DNA of 64,000 nucleotides from Edaphobacter aggregans DSM 19364 (GCF_000745965.1 NZ_JQKI01000001.1:248087-312086), one strand, 5' to 3'. Shown: positions 17,454 through 25,776, counted from the first letter of the stretch. Translations and numbers: made by a program. Notes: generated by a model not told the origin, from the sequence alone.

Positions 17454-17459
17454 ATTATA
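17454..17459 (-). promoter_or_regulatory. Candidate -10 box for the Xre/RES operon
   Basis: A perfect TATAAT on the minus strand, about 20 bases upstream of the chosen start. The -35 region is poor (TTGAGC lies only 12 bases upstream), as can occur in autoregulated toxin-antitoxin promoters. Confidence 0.4.
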
Positions 17460-17519
17460 GCCCACTTCATGGCTCAACTGAGCTGTGGCGCTAACATCAA
17501 AATTTGTCACACCCCACCA

Positions 17520-17590
17520 GACGGGTGCCCCATCTTCGGCGCGGTCTTATCGCGCCGAAGATGGGCATTCGAGCGAAGCTCGAACCGCAC
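17520..17590. repeat. GGGTGCCC-type REP palindrome, copy 2
   Basis: CGGGTGCCCCATCTTCGGCGCG then an inverted CGCGCCGAAGATGGG, followed by ATTCGAGCGAAGCTCGAA. This is the same two-hairpin plan as copies at 40 and 52828. It occupies most of the gap between the antitoxin gene and the broken membrane-protein gene. Confidence 0.75.
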
Positions 17591-17615
17591 TTCTGAGGCC
17601 CCCGATTCGTGAAAT

Positions 17616-17792
17616 CAAATCCCAGCAAGAATAAAGGCCGTGCCAATGAGAGCGAACCCTCCGACAAACCACAAACCGAAATTCTTCCATCGAAGTCAGA
17701 CCCTTACGGTCTCGTTTCGGCCACCAGAACCAGACCGCCCAATAGCTCGCCATCCCGGCATACATCAACGCGAGGTCTTTCAGCTTACTCAT
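17616..17792 (-). pseudogene. Small two-helix membrane protein with a frame break
   Basis: From ATG 17792 (GGGAT upstream) the frame reads MSKLKDLALMYAGMASYWAV and then WFWWPKRDRKGLT. It then leaves coding character, while the adjacent frame continues KNFGLWFVGGFALIGTAF ending ILAGI at a stop at 17616. Together they make a 58-residue protein with two membrane helices around a basic loop. The frame change lies near 17690-17700. The function is unknown. It is divergent from mltG, with 76 bases between the starts. Confidence 0.55.
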
Positions 17793-17868
17793 ATCCCAGA
17801 TCCCTACCGAAGCAATCTGAATCTTCTCCGTCCTACAATACACTTCTGTACGGAGGGCCCTCCCACCA

Positions 17869-18852
17869 GTGAAGTTCTTCCTCACTCTTCTTCTCCTCCT
17901 CCTGATCGCCGCAGGAGTCGCCTACTGGCTCGTCACCACCCCCTTCGGCCCGACAACCGAGACCTTCGTCGAGATCGCCCCCCACACCCCCACCGCCGAC
18001 ATGGCCTCCCAGCTCGAAAAGGCCGGCGTCATCCGCAACCGCTATGCCTTCGAGGGCTTGCGCCTCATCGAAAAAGGCACCCTCAAGGCCGGCGAGTACC
18101 GCTTCGACCACCCCGTCCCCATGACCGAGGTCTACCGCCGCATCGTCCACGGCGACATCTACACCATCGGCATCACCATCCCCGAGGGCTACAACATCTT
18201 CGACATCGCCCAGGCCATCCAGGACGCGGGCCTCGGCCAGCGCGACGACTTCCTCGCCGCCGCGCGCCGCCATACCGAGCTCATCGCCGAGTGGGCAGAC
18301 CCCCAGCACCCACTCGTCTCCCTCGAAGGCTTCCTCTTCCCCGACACCTACCACTTCGCCCGCCACACACCCGCCGGCACCATCCTCACCGCCATGGTCC
18401 ACCGCTTCCGCCAGGCCGCCCAGCAGCTCAACCTCCAGGGACCTGAGGCCTACCGCACCGTCATCACGGCCTCGCTCATCGAAAAAGAGGTCGCCGTCGG
18501 CGCCGAGCGCCCGCTGGTCTCCGGAGTCTTCCAGAACCGCCTCGCCAAAAACATCCCCCTCGCCACCGACCCCACGGTCATCTACGCCGCCCTGCTCGAC
18601 AATCGCTGGCGCGGAACCATCTTCGCCTCCGACCTCGCCTCACCCTCGCCCTACAACACCTACAAGCACCCCGGCCTGCCCCCGGGCCCCATCTGCAATC
18701 CCGGCATGGCCTCCTTCCAGGCCGCCCTGCACCCTGCCCAGACCGACTACCTCTACTTCGTCTCCGACGCAGCCGGCCACAGCCGCTTCGCCGCGTCTCT
18801 CAAGGAGCACAACCAGAACGTCCAGAGCTACCGCCACGCCCAGCAACACTAA
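17869..18852 (+). CDS. mltG: Endolytic murein transglycosylase MltG
   Basis: Protein of 327 residues with one N-terminal membrane helix (4-22), a LysM-like domain and a YceG catalytic domain. The catalytic Glu is E205 in ASLIEKEVAV, matching the E. coli ASIVEKE motif. DPTVIYAAL, SPYNTYKHPGLPPGPI and NPG complete the signature. It cleaves nascent glycan strands in the periplasm and sets their length. The GTG start has GGAGGG upstream within a small hairpin (GGAGGGCCCTCC). Confidence 0.95.
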   Translation: MKFFLTLLLLLLIAAGVAYWLVTTPFGPTTETFVEIAPHTPTADMASQLEKAGVIRNRYAFEGLRLIEKGTLKAGEYRFDHPVPMTEVYRRIVHGDIYTIGITIPEGYNIFDIAQAIQDAGLGQRDDFLAAARRHTELIAEWADPQHPLVSLEGFLFPDTYHFARHTPAGTILTAMVHRFRQAAQQLNLQGPEAYRTVITASLIEKEVAVGAERPLVSGVFQNRLAKNIPLATDPTVIYAALLDNRWRGTIFASDLASPSPYNTYKHPGLPPGPICNPGMASFQAALHPAQTDYLYFVSDAAGHSRFAASLKEHNQNVQSYRHAQQH

Positions 18853-18869
18853 CCTGTCGTGAATCGTCA

Positions 18870-18955
18870 TCTCCACTCGAGCGATATTCCTCCGACACGT
18901 CATCTCGACCGCAGCGCGCGCGTAGTGGAGAAGCCTGCCCTGAGCGAAGTCGAAT
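18870..18955. repeat. Diverged REP copy
   Basis: CGTCATCTCGACCGCAGCGC, then AGTGGAGAAGCCTGCCCTGAGCGAAGTCGAA: an imperfect, rearranged member of the GTCATYCTGAGCGAAG family between mltG and the lipoprotein gene. Confidence 0.5.
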
Positions 18956-19094
18956 GGGACCCTATATTTCACCGTGCCTAGTCAGGCAACCCTGCCACTC
19001 CAACTTTCCCGGAACCCCAACCCCTTCCCTAACATCTAATACCTACAGCAAGAAAACCAAACCTCCCGGACGGATATACTTAACCTTCGTGCGA

Positions 19095-19979
19095 ATGAAG
19101 ATGAGACAAGCCTTAGCGCTGGCAGTGATCGGCATCGCACCGGCGCTCACAGGATGCCTTACCCGTACCCGCTACGTTCCCAAGACCCGCGTCGCTGACA
19201 TCATCATCAGCACCTCCTTGGATGCCATGGCCAAGCAGCTCGACAGCCGCTACGAGGCCGTCCAGACCTTCAACGCTGGCGTCGAGATCTCCGCCACCAC
19301 TGGCGGCGGCCTTGAGGGCAAGGAGGTCCAGACCCTCTCCTTCGCCGGCTACATCCTCATGCGCAAACCGGAGTTCCTGCGCGTCCTCCTGCTCGTCCCC
19401 GTCGTCCGAACCCAGGCCCTCGACATGGTCTCCGACGGCCATAACTTCAAGCTCCTCATCCCCCCGCGCAAGCGCGCCATCGTCGGCTCCAACACCGTCA
19501 CCACCCAGTCCAAGAACCGACTTGAGAACCTTCGCCCCGACGTCTTCTTCGACTCCATGTTTATCCAGGGGCCCGAGCAGGACCAGATCATGTCGATGAC
19601 CACCGACATCCGCGTCATCGAGTCCGGCAAGAACAAGAAGGACCTCATCGAGGAGCCCGCCTACGCGCTCCAGATCCTCGCCATGCCCGAGGGACAGATC
19701 GTTCGCACCCTCCGCGTCATTCACATCAACTCCACCGACCTGCTCCCCTACCAGCAGGACATCTACGACACCAACGGGCAGGTCGTCACCAAGGCCTACT
19801 ACAGCAGCTACCAGTTCTACGGCAACATACCCTTCCCCTCGAAGATCATCATCGAGCGGCCCCGCGACCACTACTCCCTCACCGTCACCGTCACCAAGCT
19901 CACCCTCAACGGCCACTTCGACGACGACCAGTTCGAGCTCAAGATCCCCGAGGGAATCAACGTCGAGACCATGAAGTAG
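19095..19979 (+). CDS. Outer-membrane lipoprotein, LolA/DUF4292-like
   Basis: Protein of 294 residues. A lipoprotein signal ends ALTGC|L, so Cys is acylated after cleavage. The mature part is a beta-rich sequence with KPEFLRVLLLVPVVRTQAL, DGHNFKLLIPPRKRAIVG and a C-terminal IPEGINVETMK. This strand pattern recalls LolA/LppX-like half-barrels (DUF4292), which bind lipids or assist outer-membrane assembly. The family call is by pattern only. Two in-frame ATGs (19095, 19101) are possible. It follows mltG on the same strand after a 242-base gap with a REP. Confidence 0.7.
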   Translation: MKMRQALALAVIGIAPALTGCLTRTRYVPKTRVADIIISTSLDAMAKQLDSRYEAVQTFNAGVEISATTGGGLEGKEVQTLSFAGYILMRKPEFLRVLLLVPVVRTQALDMVSDGHNFKLLIPPRKRAIVGSNTVTTQSKNRLENLRPDVFFDSMFIQGPEQDQIMSMTTDIRVIESGKNKKDLIEEPAYALQILAMPEGQIVRTLRVIHINSTDLLPYQQDIYDTNGQVVTKAYYSSYQFYGNIPFPSKIIIERPRDHYSLTVTVTKLTLNGHFDDDQFELKIPEGINVETMK

Positions 19980-20097
19980 CCCGCCCTCACTTCAGGTACT
20001 TCGCCACATCCAGCTTCGCCGAACGCGGCGAGTCCGCCGAGACCCTTCGGCAACTGGTTCAGCCTCTCGCAACCGAAAAACAACTAGCGCCCCCCTC

Positions 20098-20135
20098 AAA
20101 ACAGAAAGGGCCGGAGTCTCACGACCCCGGCCCGT
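20098..20135 (-). terminator. Intrinsic terminator of the DUF4382 gene
   Basis: Stem GGGCCGG (20108-20114) / CCGGCCC (20127-20133). It is followed on the minus strand by CTTTCTGTTTTG and sits 18-50 bases beyond the stop at 20152. Confidence 0.75.
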
Positions 20136-20151
20136 TCCTGCATTCACTGCT

Positions 20152-21573
20152 TTACTGGCACTGCGTAAACGCCAACGTCCCGACTGTGAGCGAGAAGTTA
20201 TTCGTCAGCGCATACGCCTGCGTCTTTTGCTCCGGCGGTGTGCAGTTAGCCGTGCCTCCCGACGAAGGCACAAACGCCAGCCCGTCGACGACGTACGTCG
20301 CCAGCGGCGCGCTCAGCGCCAGCGCCGGCCCGCTCGTCGAGTACACCCCGACATACGGCCCGCCTGCCGGAAGCGCCATCGTGTAGCTCGTGCAATCCGT
20401 GTTCTGCGGGCAGCTTGCCTGTGCCGCCGTCTCCACCGCCAGCGTCGGCGCGTGCTGCTGCGCCGTCGGAAGCAGCGGAATCGTAAACGTCGAGGTCCCA
20501 GCCGTCTCGAGCGCGCTCAGCGCAACATCCGCAACCGTGCCGGCGGCCGGTGTTGCGCTGTTCTGCGACGTCACGATCCCTTGCAGCGCCACGCCGCCCT
20601 GCGTCCCCGCAGTCGACGCATACAGGCTCACGTTACCCGTTGTCTGCCCATTGGCGACCCCGGTCACGATCGAAGGCTGGTAGGCAACTCCGCTCGCATC
20701 CACCCCCACGATGACCACGTCATACGTTCCCGCCGGAATCGGGCAGAAGACAAACGACCCGTCCGTGTTCGCCAGCGTCGACATCACCACGCGGTCGATA
20801 CCCGCCGCGTCCTTCTGCTCCAGAGCCACCACAACCGTGCCGCTCACCGGGTTACCCGTCGCCTTGTCCAGAACCTTGCCGTTGATCGAGGTCGACGTCG
20901 TGCTCACCTCGCCTGCATGGAGCACCGGCTTCAGCCGATACTGCCCGTTGCCCTGCAGCACAATCGACTCGCACGTACTGAAGTCGATGTTCAAATCCTT
21001 CGTCTGACCATCACCTATATTGAAGCCCCCCGAAGCGATCTGCCCCGAAGGAATCTTGATTCCCGTCTTCGCCTCGCTCGAGAGCAGCAGCGTATGCACG
21101 CTGTTGTCCGTACCCAGTACAACGCAGTTCGCCGAGCCCTGGCACAGGTTGTTCGCAATATTCGCGCTATTGTCCGCAAGAATCAGCCGTATCTGCTGAT
21201 AGTTGCCCGCCTGCAGCTGCAGCGCGTCTCCCAGCGTCGCCAGAAAACACTTGTTGTCCGCCTGTCCCAGCAGGTCGATCTGCTTCGGCTGCTTTCCAAG
21301 ATTGGGCGTCAGGTCCGTCCATCCGGCGTCGTTATCTCCCGCCGTCGCGCTCGTATGCGCCTGCACGTCGGTGATCGTCACATAGACGTGGGCAAACGGT
21401 CCGCTCGGTCCCGCACAGGTCGCCGGATCGCTGATGCTGACCGTGGCCATCCCATGCCCGGTGGTCGTCGTCGATGTGTTCTTGCCGTCTCCGCAGGCCA
21501 GAATCCCAACTCCGGCAAGCAAAAAACTGGTGGTTAAAAAGAGAGCCCACAATTTACTGGTCTTATTGGCCAT
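20152..21573 (-). CDS. DUF4382 lipoprotein with a carboxypeptidase-regulatory-like domain
   Basis: Protein of 473 residues. The signal peptide ends GVGILAC|G, a lipobox. An N-terminal DUF4382 region (about 42-215; VSISDPATC, VYVTITDVQAH, GNYQQIRLILAD) is followed by a beta-sandwich (about 230-320; INGKVLDKATGNPVSGTVVV, CPIPAGTYDVVIVG) of the carboxypeptidase-regulatory type. A Ser/Thr/Ala-rich C-terminal region follows. DUF4382 proteins are cell-surface proteins of unknown role, common in Acidobacteriota and Bacteroidota. It is monocistronic with its own terminator. Confidence 0.85.
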   Translation of the reverse strand: MANKTSKLWALFLTTSFLLAGVGILACGDGKNTSTTTTGHGMATVSISDPATCAGPSGPFAHVYVTITDVQAHTSATAGDNDAGWTDLTPNLGKQPKQIDLLGQADNKCFLATLGDALQLQAGNYQQIRLILADNSANIANNLCQGSANCVVLGTDNSVHTLLLSSEAKTGIKIPSGQIASGGFNIGDGQTKDLNIDFSTCESIVLQGNGQYRLKPVLHAGEVSTTSTSINGKVLDKATGNPVSGTVVVALEQKDAAGIDRVVMSTLANTDGSFVFCPIPAGTYDVVIVGVDASGVAYQPSIVTGVANGQTTGNVSLYASTAGTQGGVALQGIVTSQNSATPAAGTVADVALSALETAGTSTFTIPLLPTAQQHAPTLAVETAAQASCPQNTDCTSYTMALPAGGPYVGVYSTSGPALALSAPLATYVVDGLAFVPSSGGTANCTPPEQKTQAYALTNNFSLTVGTLAFTQCQ

Positions 21574-21766
21574 GGTTTTCCGTCAGGCAGCGTACTTAGC
21601 CGCCGCCTTAATGCCTCCATTTTGGTCTGTTTATTCCTAACCAATTGGAGAAAACCATGGGCCCACAACCATATCCACAATCAAACAAGCCAGCAGTAGA
21701 TCTAACACACCGACAACATAGAAGGTGCCGCATAAGAACCGCGAGACACATCCCCCTGACATTGTA

Positions 21767-21796
21767 TTGACAAAACGCGGGCCGAAGGGGGCTAAA
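21767..21796 (+). promoter_or_regulatory. Candidate promoter of trmO
   Basis: Perfect -35 TTGACA (21767-21772), 18-base spacer, weak -10 GCTAAA (21791-21796), about 34 bases before the ATG. A GGGGG...CCCCC hairpin (21787-21805) overlaps the -10. Confidence 0.4.
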
Positions 21797-21829
21797 TCGA
21801 CCCCCATAAAGCGATACCATCACCCAAGA

Positions 21830-22255
21830 ATGATCCTCACCCCCATCGGCCGCATCCGCTCCACCCTCACCGACCGCACCAACGCCCCGCGGCAGGCCGC
21901 CGAGGGCGCGCCCCCCGCCACTCTCGAGATCCTCCCCGACTACGCCGAGGCCGTCGACGGCCTGGAGCCCAATCAAGACATCTGGATCCTCACCTGGCTC
22001 CACGACGCCGACCGCGACACCCTCCGCGTCCATCCCGGCTCCGACCCTCGCAATCCCATCACCGGAGTCTTCGCCACCCGCTCCCCCGACCGCCCCAACC
22101 CCATCGGCCTCCACCGCGCGACGCTCCTCCGCATCGAAGGCCTCACCCTCCACGTCGACGCCATCGAGACCATCGACGGCACCCCCGTCCTCGACATCAA
22201 GCCCGTCCTCAAATCCGAAACCGCACGCAACCCCTCGCTCTGCGAGAAACGCTAA
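21830..22255 (+). CDS. trmO: tRNA (N6-threonylcarbamoyladenosine37-N6) methyltransferase TrmO
   Basis: Single-domain TsaA/UPF0066 protein of 141 residues: N-terminal TPIGRIRS, WILTWLHDADRD, and the SAM-site block GVFATRSPDRPNPIGLHRATL. It adds a methyl group to t6A37 of tRNA-Thr(GGU). The short single-domain form lacks the C-terminal domain of the E. coli protein, which is common outside gammaproteobacteria. The start at 21830 is the first ATG that gives the conserved N-terminus. Its stop codon overlaps that of the convergent MFS gene by 3 bases. Confidence 0.9.
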   Translation: MILTPIGRIRSTLTDRTNAPRQAAEGAPPATLEILPDYAEAVDGLEPNQDIWILTWLHDADRDTLRVHPGSDPRNPITGVFATRSPDRPNPIGLHRATLLRIEGLTLHVDAIETIDGTPVLDIKPVLKSETARNPSLCEKR

Positions 22256-23562
22256 CCCTTCTGCGCAATCCGCATGCCGCTCGGAGCCGCAAGCGTCGCG
22301 TAGCTCAGCGCGCCCAGAAGCGTCACCGCGCTGCAAACCCCCAGCGCAATCGTGAACGAGTGCGTCCGATCGAGCAGCCATCCCGTCACCACCGGCGCAG
22401 CCGAAGCGATCATGAAGCTCGCGAAGTTCTGCAGCGCCCCCAGCGAAGCCACATACCGCAGCGGACTGATCGCCTGCACATACCCCCACCCCGAAGTCCC
22501 GCCGAAGTGAATGAAGAACAGCGCCGCGCTGATCCCCGCCACTGCCTGCGCCGTCGACGCACTGTGCGCCACCACAAACGTCCCCGCCGCCGAGGCCGCC
22601 ATCCCCGCCACAACAATGCGCCGGTGAATCGTCGTCAGCGGCGCGCCGCGCTTCGCCAGCCAGTCCGCCAGCACACCGCTCGTCAGCATCCCCACCGCCC
22701 CCGCAAGAAACGGCAACGCCGCCACCCACCCGCTCTTCGCCAGCGACAGGTGCCTCTGTTCCTCGAGATACGACGGCAGCCACGCCAGGTACAGCCACAC
22801 CGTGTAGTTCACGCCACCCCAGCCCAGCATCATCCCCCACACCGCGCGCTGGCGAATCAGCACCCTCCAAGCCGACTCCGTTGCCTCGCTCACAACCTGC
22901 TCAGTCTCCGGCTCCGCAAACTCCGTATCGCGCCGCGCGCGATGCAGCACAATCCACGCCGCCGCCACCACCAGCCCCGCGGCCCCCAGCACCACAAACA
23001 TCCCTCGCCACCCGATCGCGAGCATGATCCACGTCAGCGCCGGCGGCGCCAGCGACAGCCCCAGTGTCTGCGACGTGCTCATCACCGCCGTCGCCCTCCC
23101 CCTCGTCTCCGCGCTAAACCACTCCCGCACCGACCGTATCCCCGACGGATAGAACGGAGCCTCCCCCGCCCCCAGCATCACCCGCAGCACAAGAAACTCC
23201 GGCAAACTCCGCACAAACCCCGTCAGCATCTGCGCCGCCGACCACACCACCAGCCCACCACCCAGCACCGCACGCGTCCCCACCCGGTCCAGCAGCCCGA
23301 TCAGCGGAAGCTGCGCCAACCCATACGCAAACGAAAACGCCGACAGCAGCCACCCCATCTGCGTCGCATTCAAATGCATCTCCGCCCGCACGGTCGTGTT
23401 CGCAATCGACAACGACGAGCGGTCGAGAAAGTTCACGATTCCCGCCAGAAACAGCAGCAACAACGTAACCGCCTGCTGCCGACGAAGCCCCGCCACCCTG
23501 CCGGTCTCCGTCAAATCCCGCCCCACCCGCACCCCGCCACCCGTCTGCATCGTGCAGACCAT
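22252..23562 (-). CDS. MFS transporter, anion:cation symporter-like
   Basis: Protein of about 436 residues with 12 predicted membrane helices. The first helix region VNFLDRSSLSIANTTV, the loop DRVGTRAVLGGGLVVWS, and the APFYPSGIRSVREWF block are typical of the ACS family (hexuronate, galactonate, glucarate and similar organic anions). Substrate is unknown. The frame extends upstream to 23832 through a low-complexity Thr/Ala run translated from a repeat array. I take ATG 23562 as the start because everything beyond it is repeat. An ATG at 23550 is also possible. No good Shine-Dalgarno is seen. Confidence 0.82.
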   Translation of the reverse strand: MVCTMQTGGGVRVGRDLTETGRVAGLRRQQAVTLLLLFLAGIVNFLDRSSLSIANTTVRAEMHLNATQMGWLLSAFSFAYGLAQLPLIGLLDRVGTRAVLGGGLVVWSAAQMLTGFVRSLPEFLVLRVMLGAGEAPFYPSGIRSVREWFSAETRGRATAVMSTSQTLGLSLAPPALTWIMLAIGWRGMFVVLGAAGLVVAAAWIVLHRARRDTEFAEPETEQVVSEATESAWRVLIRQRAVWGMMLGWGGVNYTVWLYLAWLPSYLEEQRHLSLAKSGWVAALPFLAGAVGMLTSGVLADWLAKRGAPLTTIHRRIVVAGMAASAAGTFVVAHSASTAQAVAGISAALFFIHFGGTSGWGYVQAISPLRYVASLGALQNFASFMIASAAPVVTGWLLDRTHSFTIALGVCSAVTLLGALSYATLAAPSGMRIAQKG

Positions 23563-23574
23563 TCTAGTCACCAG

Positions 23575-23795
23575 ACTTGGTTTGCCTGCCTCTGCCGTTG
23601 CCGTTGCCGTTGTCGTTGCCGTTGTCGTTGCCGTTGTCGTTGTCGTTGTCGTTGCGGTTGCCGTTGCCTCTAAGGTAGGCCCGGGCTTCAGCCCGGGCAT
23701 CCATCCGCCGCGCCGAAGGCGCATCCGCACTGCCGTAGGCCGGAGCGAAGCCGTAGGCGAAGCGACCCCAAGCCCAATCAGCGCCGCTACTCCCC
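23575..23795. repeat. Composite REP / hexamer-array element, copy 2 (no head)
   Basis: An array of GTTGCC/GTTGTC hexamers (about 23590-23672) is followed by a tail: GGTAGGCCCGGGCTTCAGCC, then CCGGGC, CGCCGCGCCGAAGGCGCATC, and CACTGCCGTAGGCCGGAGCG. It abuts the 5' end of the MFS gene. The tail matches 24061-24140 almost base for base. Confidence 0.8.
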
Positions 23796-23800
23796 CGCTC

Positions 23801-23845
23801 GTCATTCTGAGCGAAGCGAAGAACCCCCGCATTTTGCTCGAAGCT
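23801..23845. repeat. REP head sequence
   Basis: GTCATTCTGAGCGAAGCGAA then GAACCCCCGCATTTTGC, a variant of the GTCATYCTGAGCGAAGCG family also seen at 51692. Confidence 0.65.
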
Positions 23846-23889
23846 CCACAACCTCAGCCGGAAGTCACCATGCAATCGCGCTCTCAAGT

Positions 23890-24160
23890 GTCATTCTGAG
23901 CGAAGCGTGAAGCCGAAGGACCTGCTTTTGCCGTTGCTTTTGCCGTTGCTTTTGCCGTTGCTTTTGCCGTTGCTTTTGCCGTTGCTTTTGCCGTTGCCCT
24001 TGCCGTGCTTTTGCCGTTGCTTTTGCCGTTGCTTTTGCCGCTGCTTTTGCCGTTGCCCTTGCCTCTGAGGTAGGCCCGGGCTTCAGCCCGGGCATCCATC
24101 CGCCGCGCCGAAGGCGCATCCGCACTGCCGTAGGCCCACCCAAGCCCAAACAGCGCCGAA
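23890..24160. repeat. Composite REP / 12-mer-array element, copy 3
   Basis: Head GTCATTCTGAGCGAAGCG through GAAGGACCTGC (23890-23925), then about eleven near-identical 12-mers GCTTTTGCCGTT (to about 24060), then the CCCGGGCTTCAGCCCGGG hairpin tail and CAGCGCCGAA. The array is much more regular than in copies 1 and 2, suggesting recent expansion. It leads directly into the TTGTCAAGCCCC element. Confidence 0.85.
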
Positions 24161-24300
24161 AATCCTTTGTCAAGCCCCACTTTTCCGCATCTCCAACATT
24201 TAAAAGGACATCCACGCTGCCGATTTCCCGGAAAAACCAGCTATAATAGAAAATAGATGGAAAAAGCCCCGGCCAACCACCCGGGGCTTTCCTTTTTAAA
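24161..24300. other. Recurrent TTGTCAAGCCCC intergenic element, copy B
   Basis: CTTTGTCAAGCCCC, TGCCGATTT 47 bases after CAAGCCCC, GCTATAATAG 22 bases later, then a GCCCCGG hairpin. It has the same order and near-identical spacing as 2563-2705. Here GCTATAATAG resembles an extended -10 box, which would start a transcript only about 15 bases before the hairpin. The remainder, 24301-24431, shows no gene. Confidence 0.55.
24263..24290. terminator. Bidirectional-looking intrinsic terminator
   Basis: A perfect 10-bp stem AAAGCCCCGG (24263-24272) / CCGGGGCTTT (24281-24290) with an 8-base loop. It is followed by CCTTTTT on the plus strand and by TTTTTCCATC on the minus strand. It lies about 140 bases beyond the minus-strand oxidoreductase stop at 24432. 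Confidence 0.75.
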
Positions 24301-24431
24301 GCTAAAGCAAGAAAAATGAATACTTTGCAGGCATCAACCCAACAAAATCAATACTTCACTACCAAAGTACCAACATAACTCCTTATCTTCGAAGACCTTG
24401 CACAAAATAGTGCCGGGGGGAGGGGACGGCC

Positions 24432-25472
24432 CTAGATCTTCAACCCGGCCCGCTCAGCATGAGCATGGATCGCCACGTTGATCTCGAGCGCCAGCGCGAG
24501 CGCCGCCCGTCCGTCCTCGCCCGAGACCACCGGACGCGAACGCTCGCGAACAGCCGAAAGGAACGCCGCGATCTCCAGCCGCAGCGGCTCCCCCTGCTCT
24601 ACCTGCACCTTGTTCAGCGACAACCCAGCCGAAGGATGCTCGCCCGCAACCTTCAGCAGCTCCGCCATCGCCGCCAGCTTCCCCGGGTCCATCCCGGCGG
24701 CGGCAGTGACGTCGATCATCAGCAAATCCTGCCGCGCAAAATCGAGCGACAGATACTGATGCGGCTGAAAGAACCTGAGCTTCCGCACCCGCTCCGTCGA
24801 AACCCGGCTGGCCGTGAAGTTCGCCACGCACCCCGACTCAAACTCAACCCGGACATTCGCAATATCGACCTTCGGCGAGAGCACCGGCAGCCCCACCGCC
24901 CGCACCTCTCTGATCGGCGACGAGACAAGCGAGAGCACGATGTCAAGATCGTGGATCATCAGGTCCAGCACCACGTCCACATCGAGCGACCGCGGAGTGA
25001 AGACACTCAGCCGATGCGACTCGAAGAACATCGGGCGGTTCAGGAATCTCCGCGCCGCCGTCACCGCCGGATTGAACCGTTCGAGATGCCCGACCTGCAC
25101 GACGCGCCCACGCTCGCGAGCCAATGCGAGGATCGCATCTGCATCTCCGAGGCTATGAGCCAGCGGCTTCTCGACCAGCACGTCCACGCCAGCGGCGATC
25201 AGCTCTTCAGCCGCCGCACGATGGTGCACCGTCGGAACGCAGACCGACGCCGCATCCACCTTCGTCGCAGCAAGGCACGCTGCGATGGACTCAAACGCCG
25301 GCACGCCGAACTTCTCAGCCGCCTCGGAAGCAACGCGTGCATCGCGGTCGACGACGCCGACCAGACGCACGCGCTCGCCCGCCTGCTCCAGCTCCTTGTA
25401 GACGCGGAGGTGATTGCGGCCGAACGCTCCGGCTCCGACGACCGCGACGCGGAGTGGATTGTTGTCCGTCAC
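24432..25472 (-). CDS. Gfo/Idh/MocA-family oxidoreductase
   Basis: Protein of 346 residues. A Rossmann NAD(P) motif (VAVVGAGAFGRNHLR, residues 9-23), the active-site EKPLAH (about 101-106) and the C-terminal alpha/beta domain with MIHDLDIVLSL are typical. Family members oxidise or reduce a sugar hydroxyl. The closest type I can suggest is UDP-GlcNAc 3-dehydrogenase (GnnA-like, used for amide-linked lipid A), but no aminotransferase or lpx gene is adjacent. The start is a GTG directly after the TAA of the small upstream gene, so translation is probably coupled. Confidence 0.85.
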   Translation of the reverse strand: MTDNNPLRVAVVGAGAFGRNHLRVYKELEQAGERVRLVGVVDRDARVASEAAEKFGVPAFESIAACLAATKVDAASVCVPTVHHRAAAEELIAAGVDVLVEKPLAHSLGDADAILALARERGRVVQVGHLERFNPAVTAARRFLNRPMFFESHRLSVFTPRSLDVDVVLDLMIHDLDIVLSLVSSPIREVRAVGLPVLSPKVDIANVRVEFESGCVANFTASRVSTERVRKLRFFQPHQYLSLDFARQDLLMIDVTAAAGMDPGKLAAMAELLKVAGEHPSAGLSLNKVQVEQGEPLRLEIAAFLSAVRERSRPVVSGEDGRAALALALEINVAIHAHAERAGLKI

Positions 25473-25682
25473 TTACTTTGCGGGAGCTTCCACGGCCCGG
25501 CGGCAGCGCGTATACAGCTCCAGCAGCTGCGCGACCTGGTCCTCAGGCTTCGTCGACGGAGCGGCGGCAAAGCCGGTCGCACCCGGGCCCTTGGCTCCCA
25601 TGTGCGTCTGCGCGGCGATGAACTTCAGAAGGTCGAGCGCGATGTCCTCAGTGCGGCGCGCGGCGATGGTCGTGGCTTCCAT
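25473..25682 (-). CDS. Small conserved-looking helical protein
   Basis: Protein of 69 residues, predicted mainly helical (RTEDIALDLLKFIAAQTH, EDQVAQLLELYTRCRRAVE) with a Gly/Ala linker. No known domain is recognised. Its stop abuts the GTG of the Gfo/Idh gene, making a two-gene operon. Confidence 0.65.
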   Translation of the reverse strand: MEATTIAARRTEDIALDLLKFIAAQTHMGAKGPGATGFAAAPSTKPEDQVAQLLELYTRCRRAVEAPAK

Positions 25683-25776
25683 GAAAGAGATTCCTCAAGC
25701 CCGATCTTAACGGCCAGCGCATGAAGGCGCAAATGCGCGTGGTGGAGAGCAGGGCTCGCTACACTGAGAGGAGCCG

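Noticed and set aside
19980..20097. Minus-strand peptide ending DSPRSAKLDVAKYLK as the tail of a lost gene.
   Set aside because: Only about 23 codons with an upstream stop in frame; too short to support.
23926..24060. The 12-mer array as a CRISPR array.
   Set aside because: Units are contiguous with no spacers and no cas genes are present.
23564..24215. Open frames reading through the 12-mer arrays (KATAKATA- and ATTTATTT-like proteins).
   Set aside because: They are translations of the tandem repeat with no Shine-Dalgarno and no stable composition outside it.
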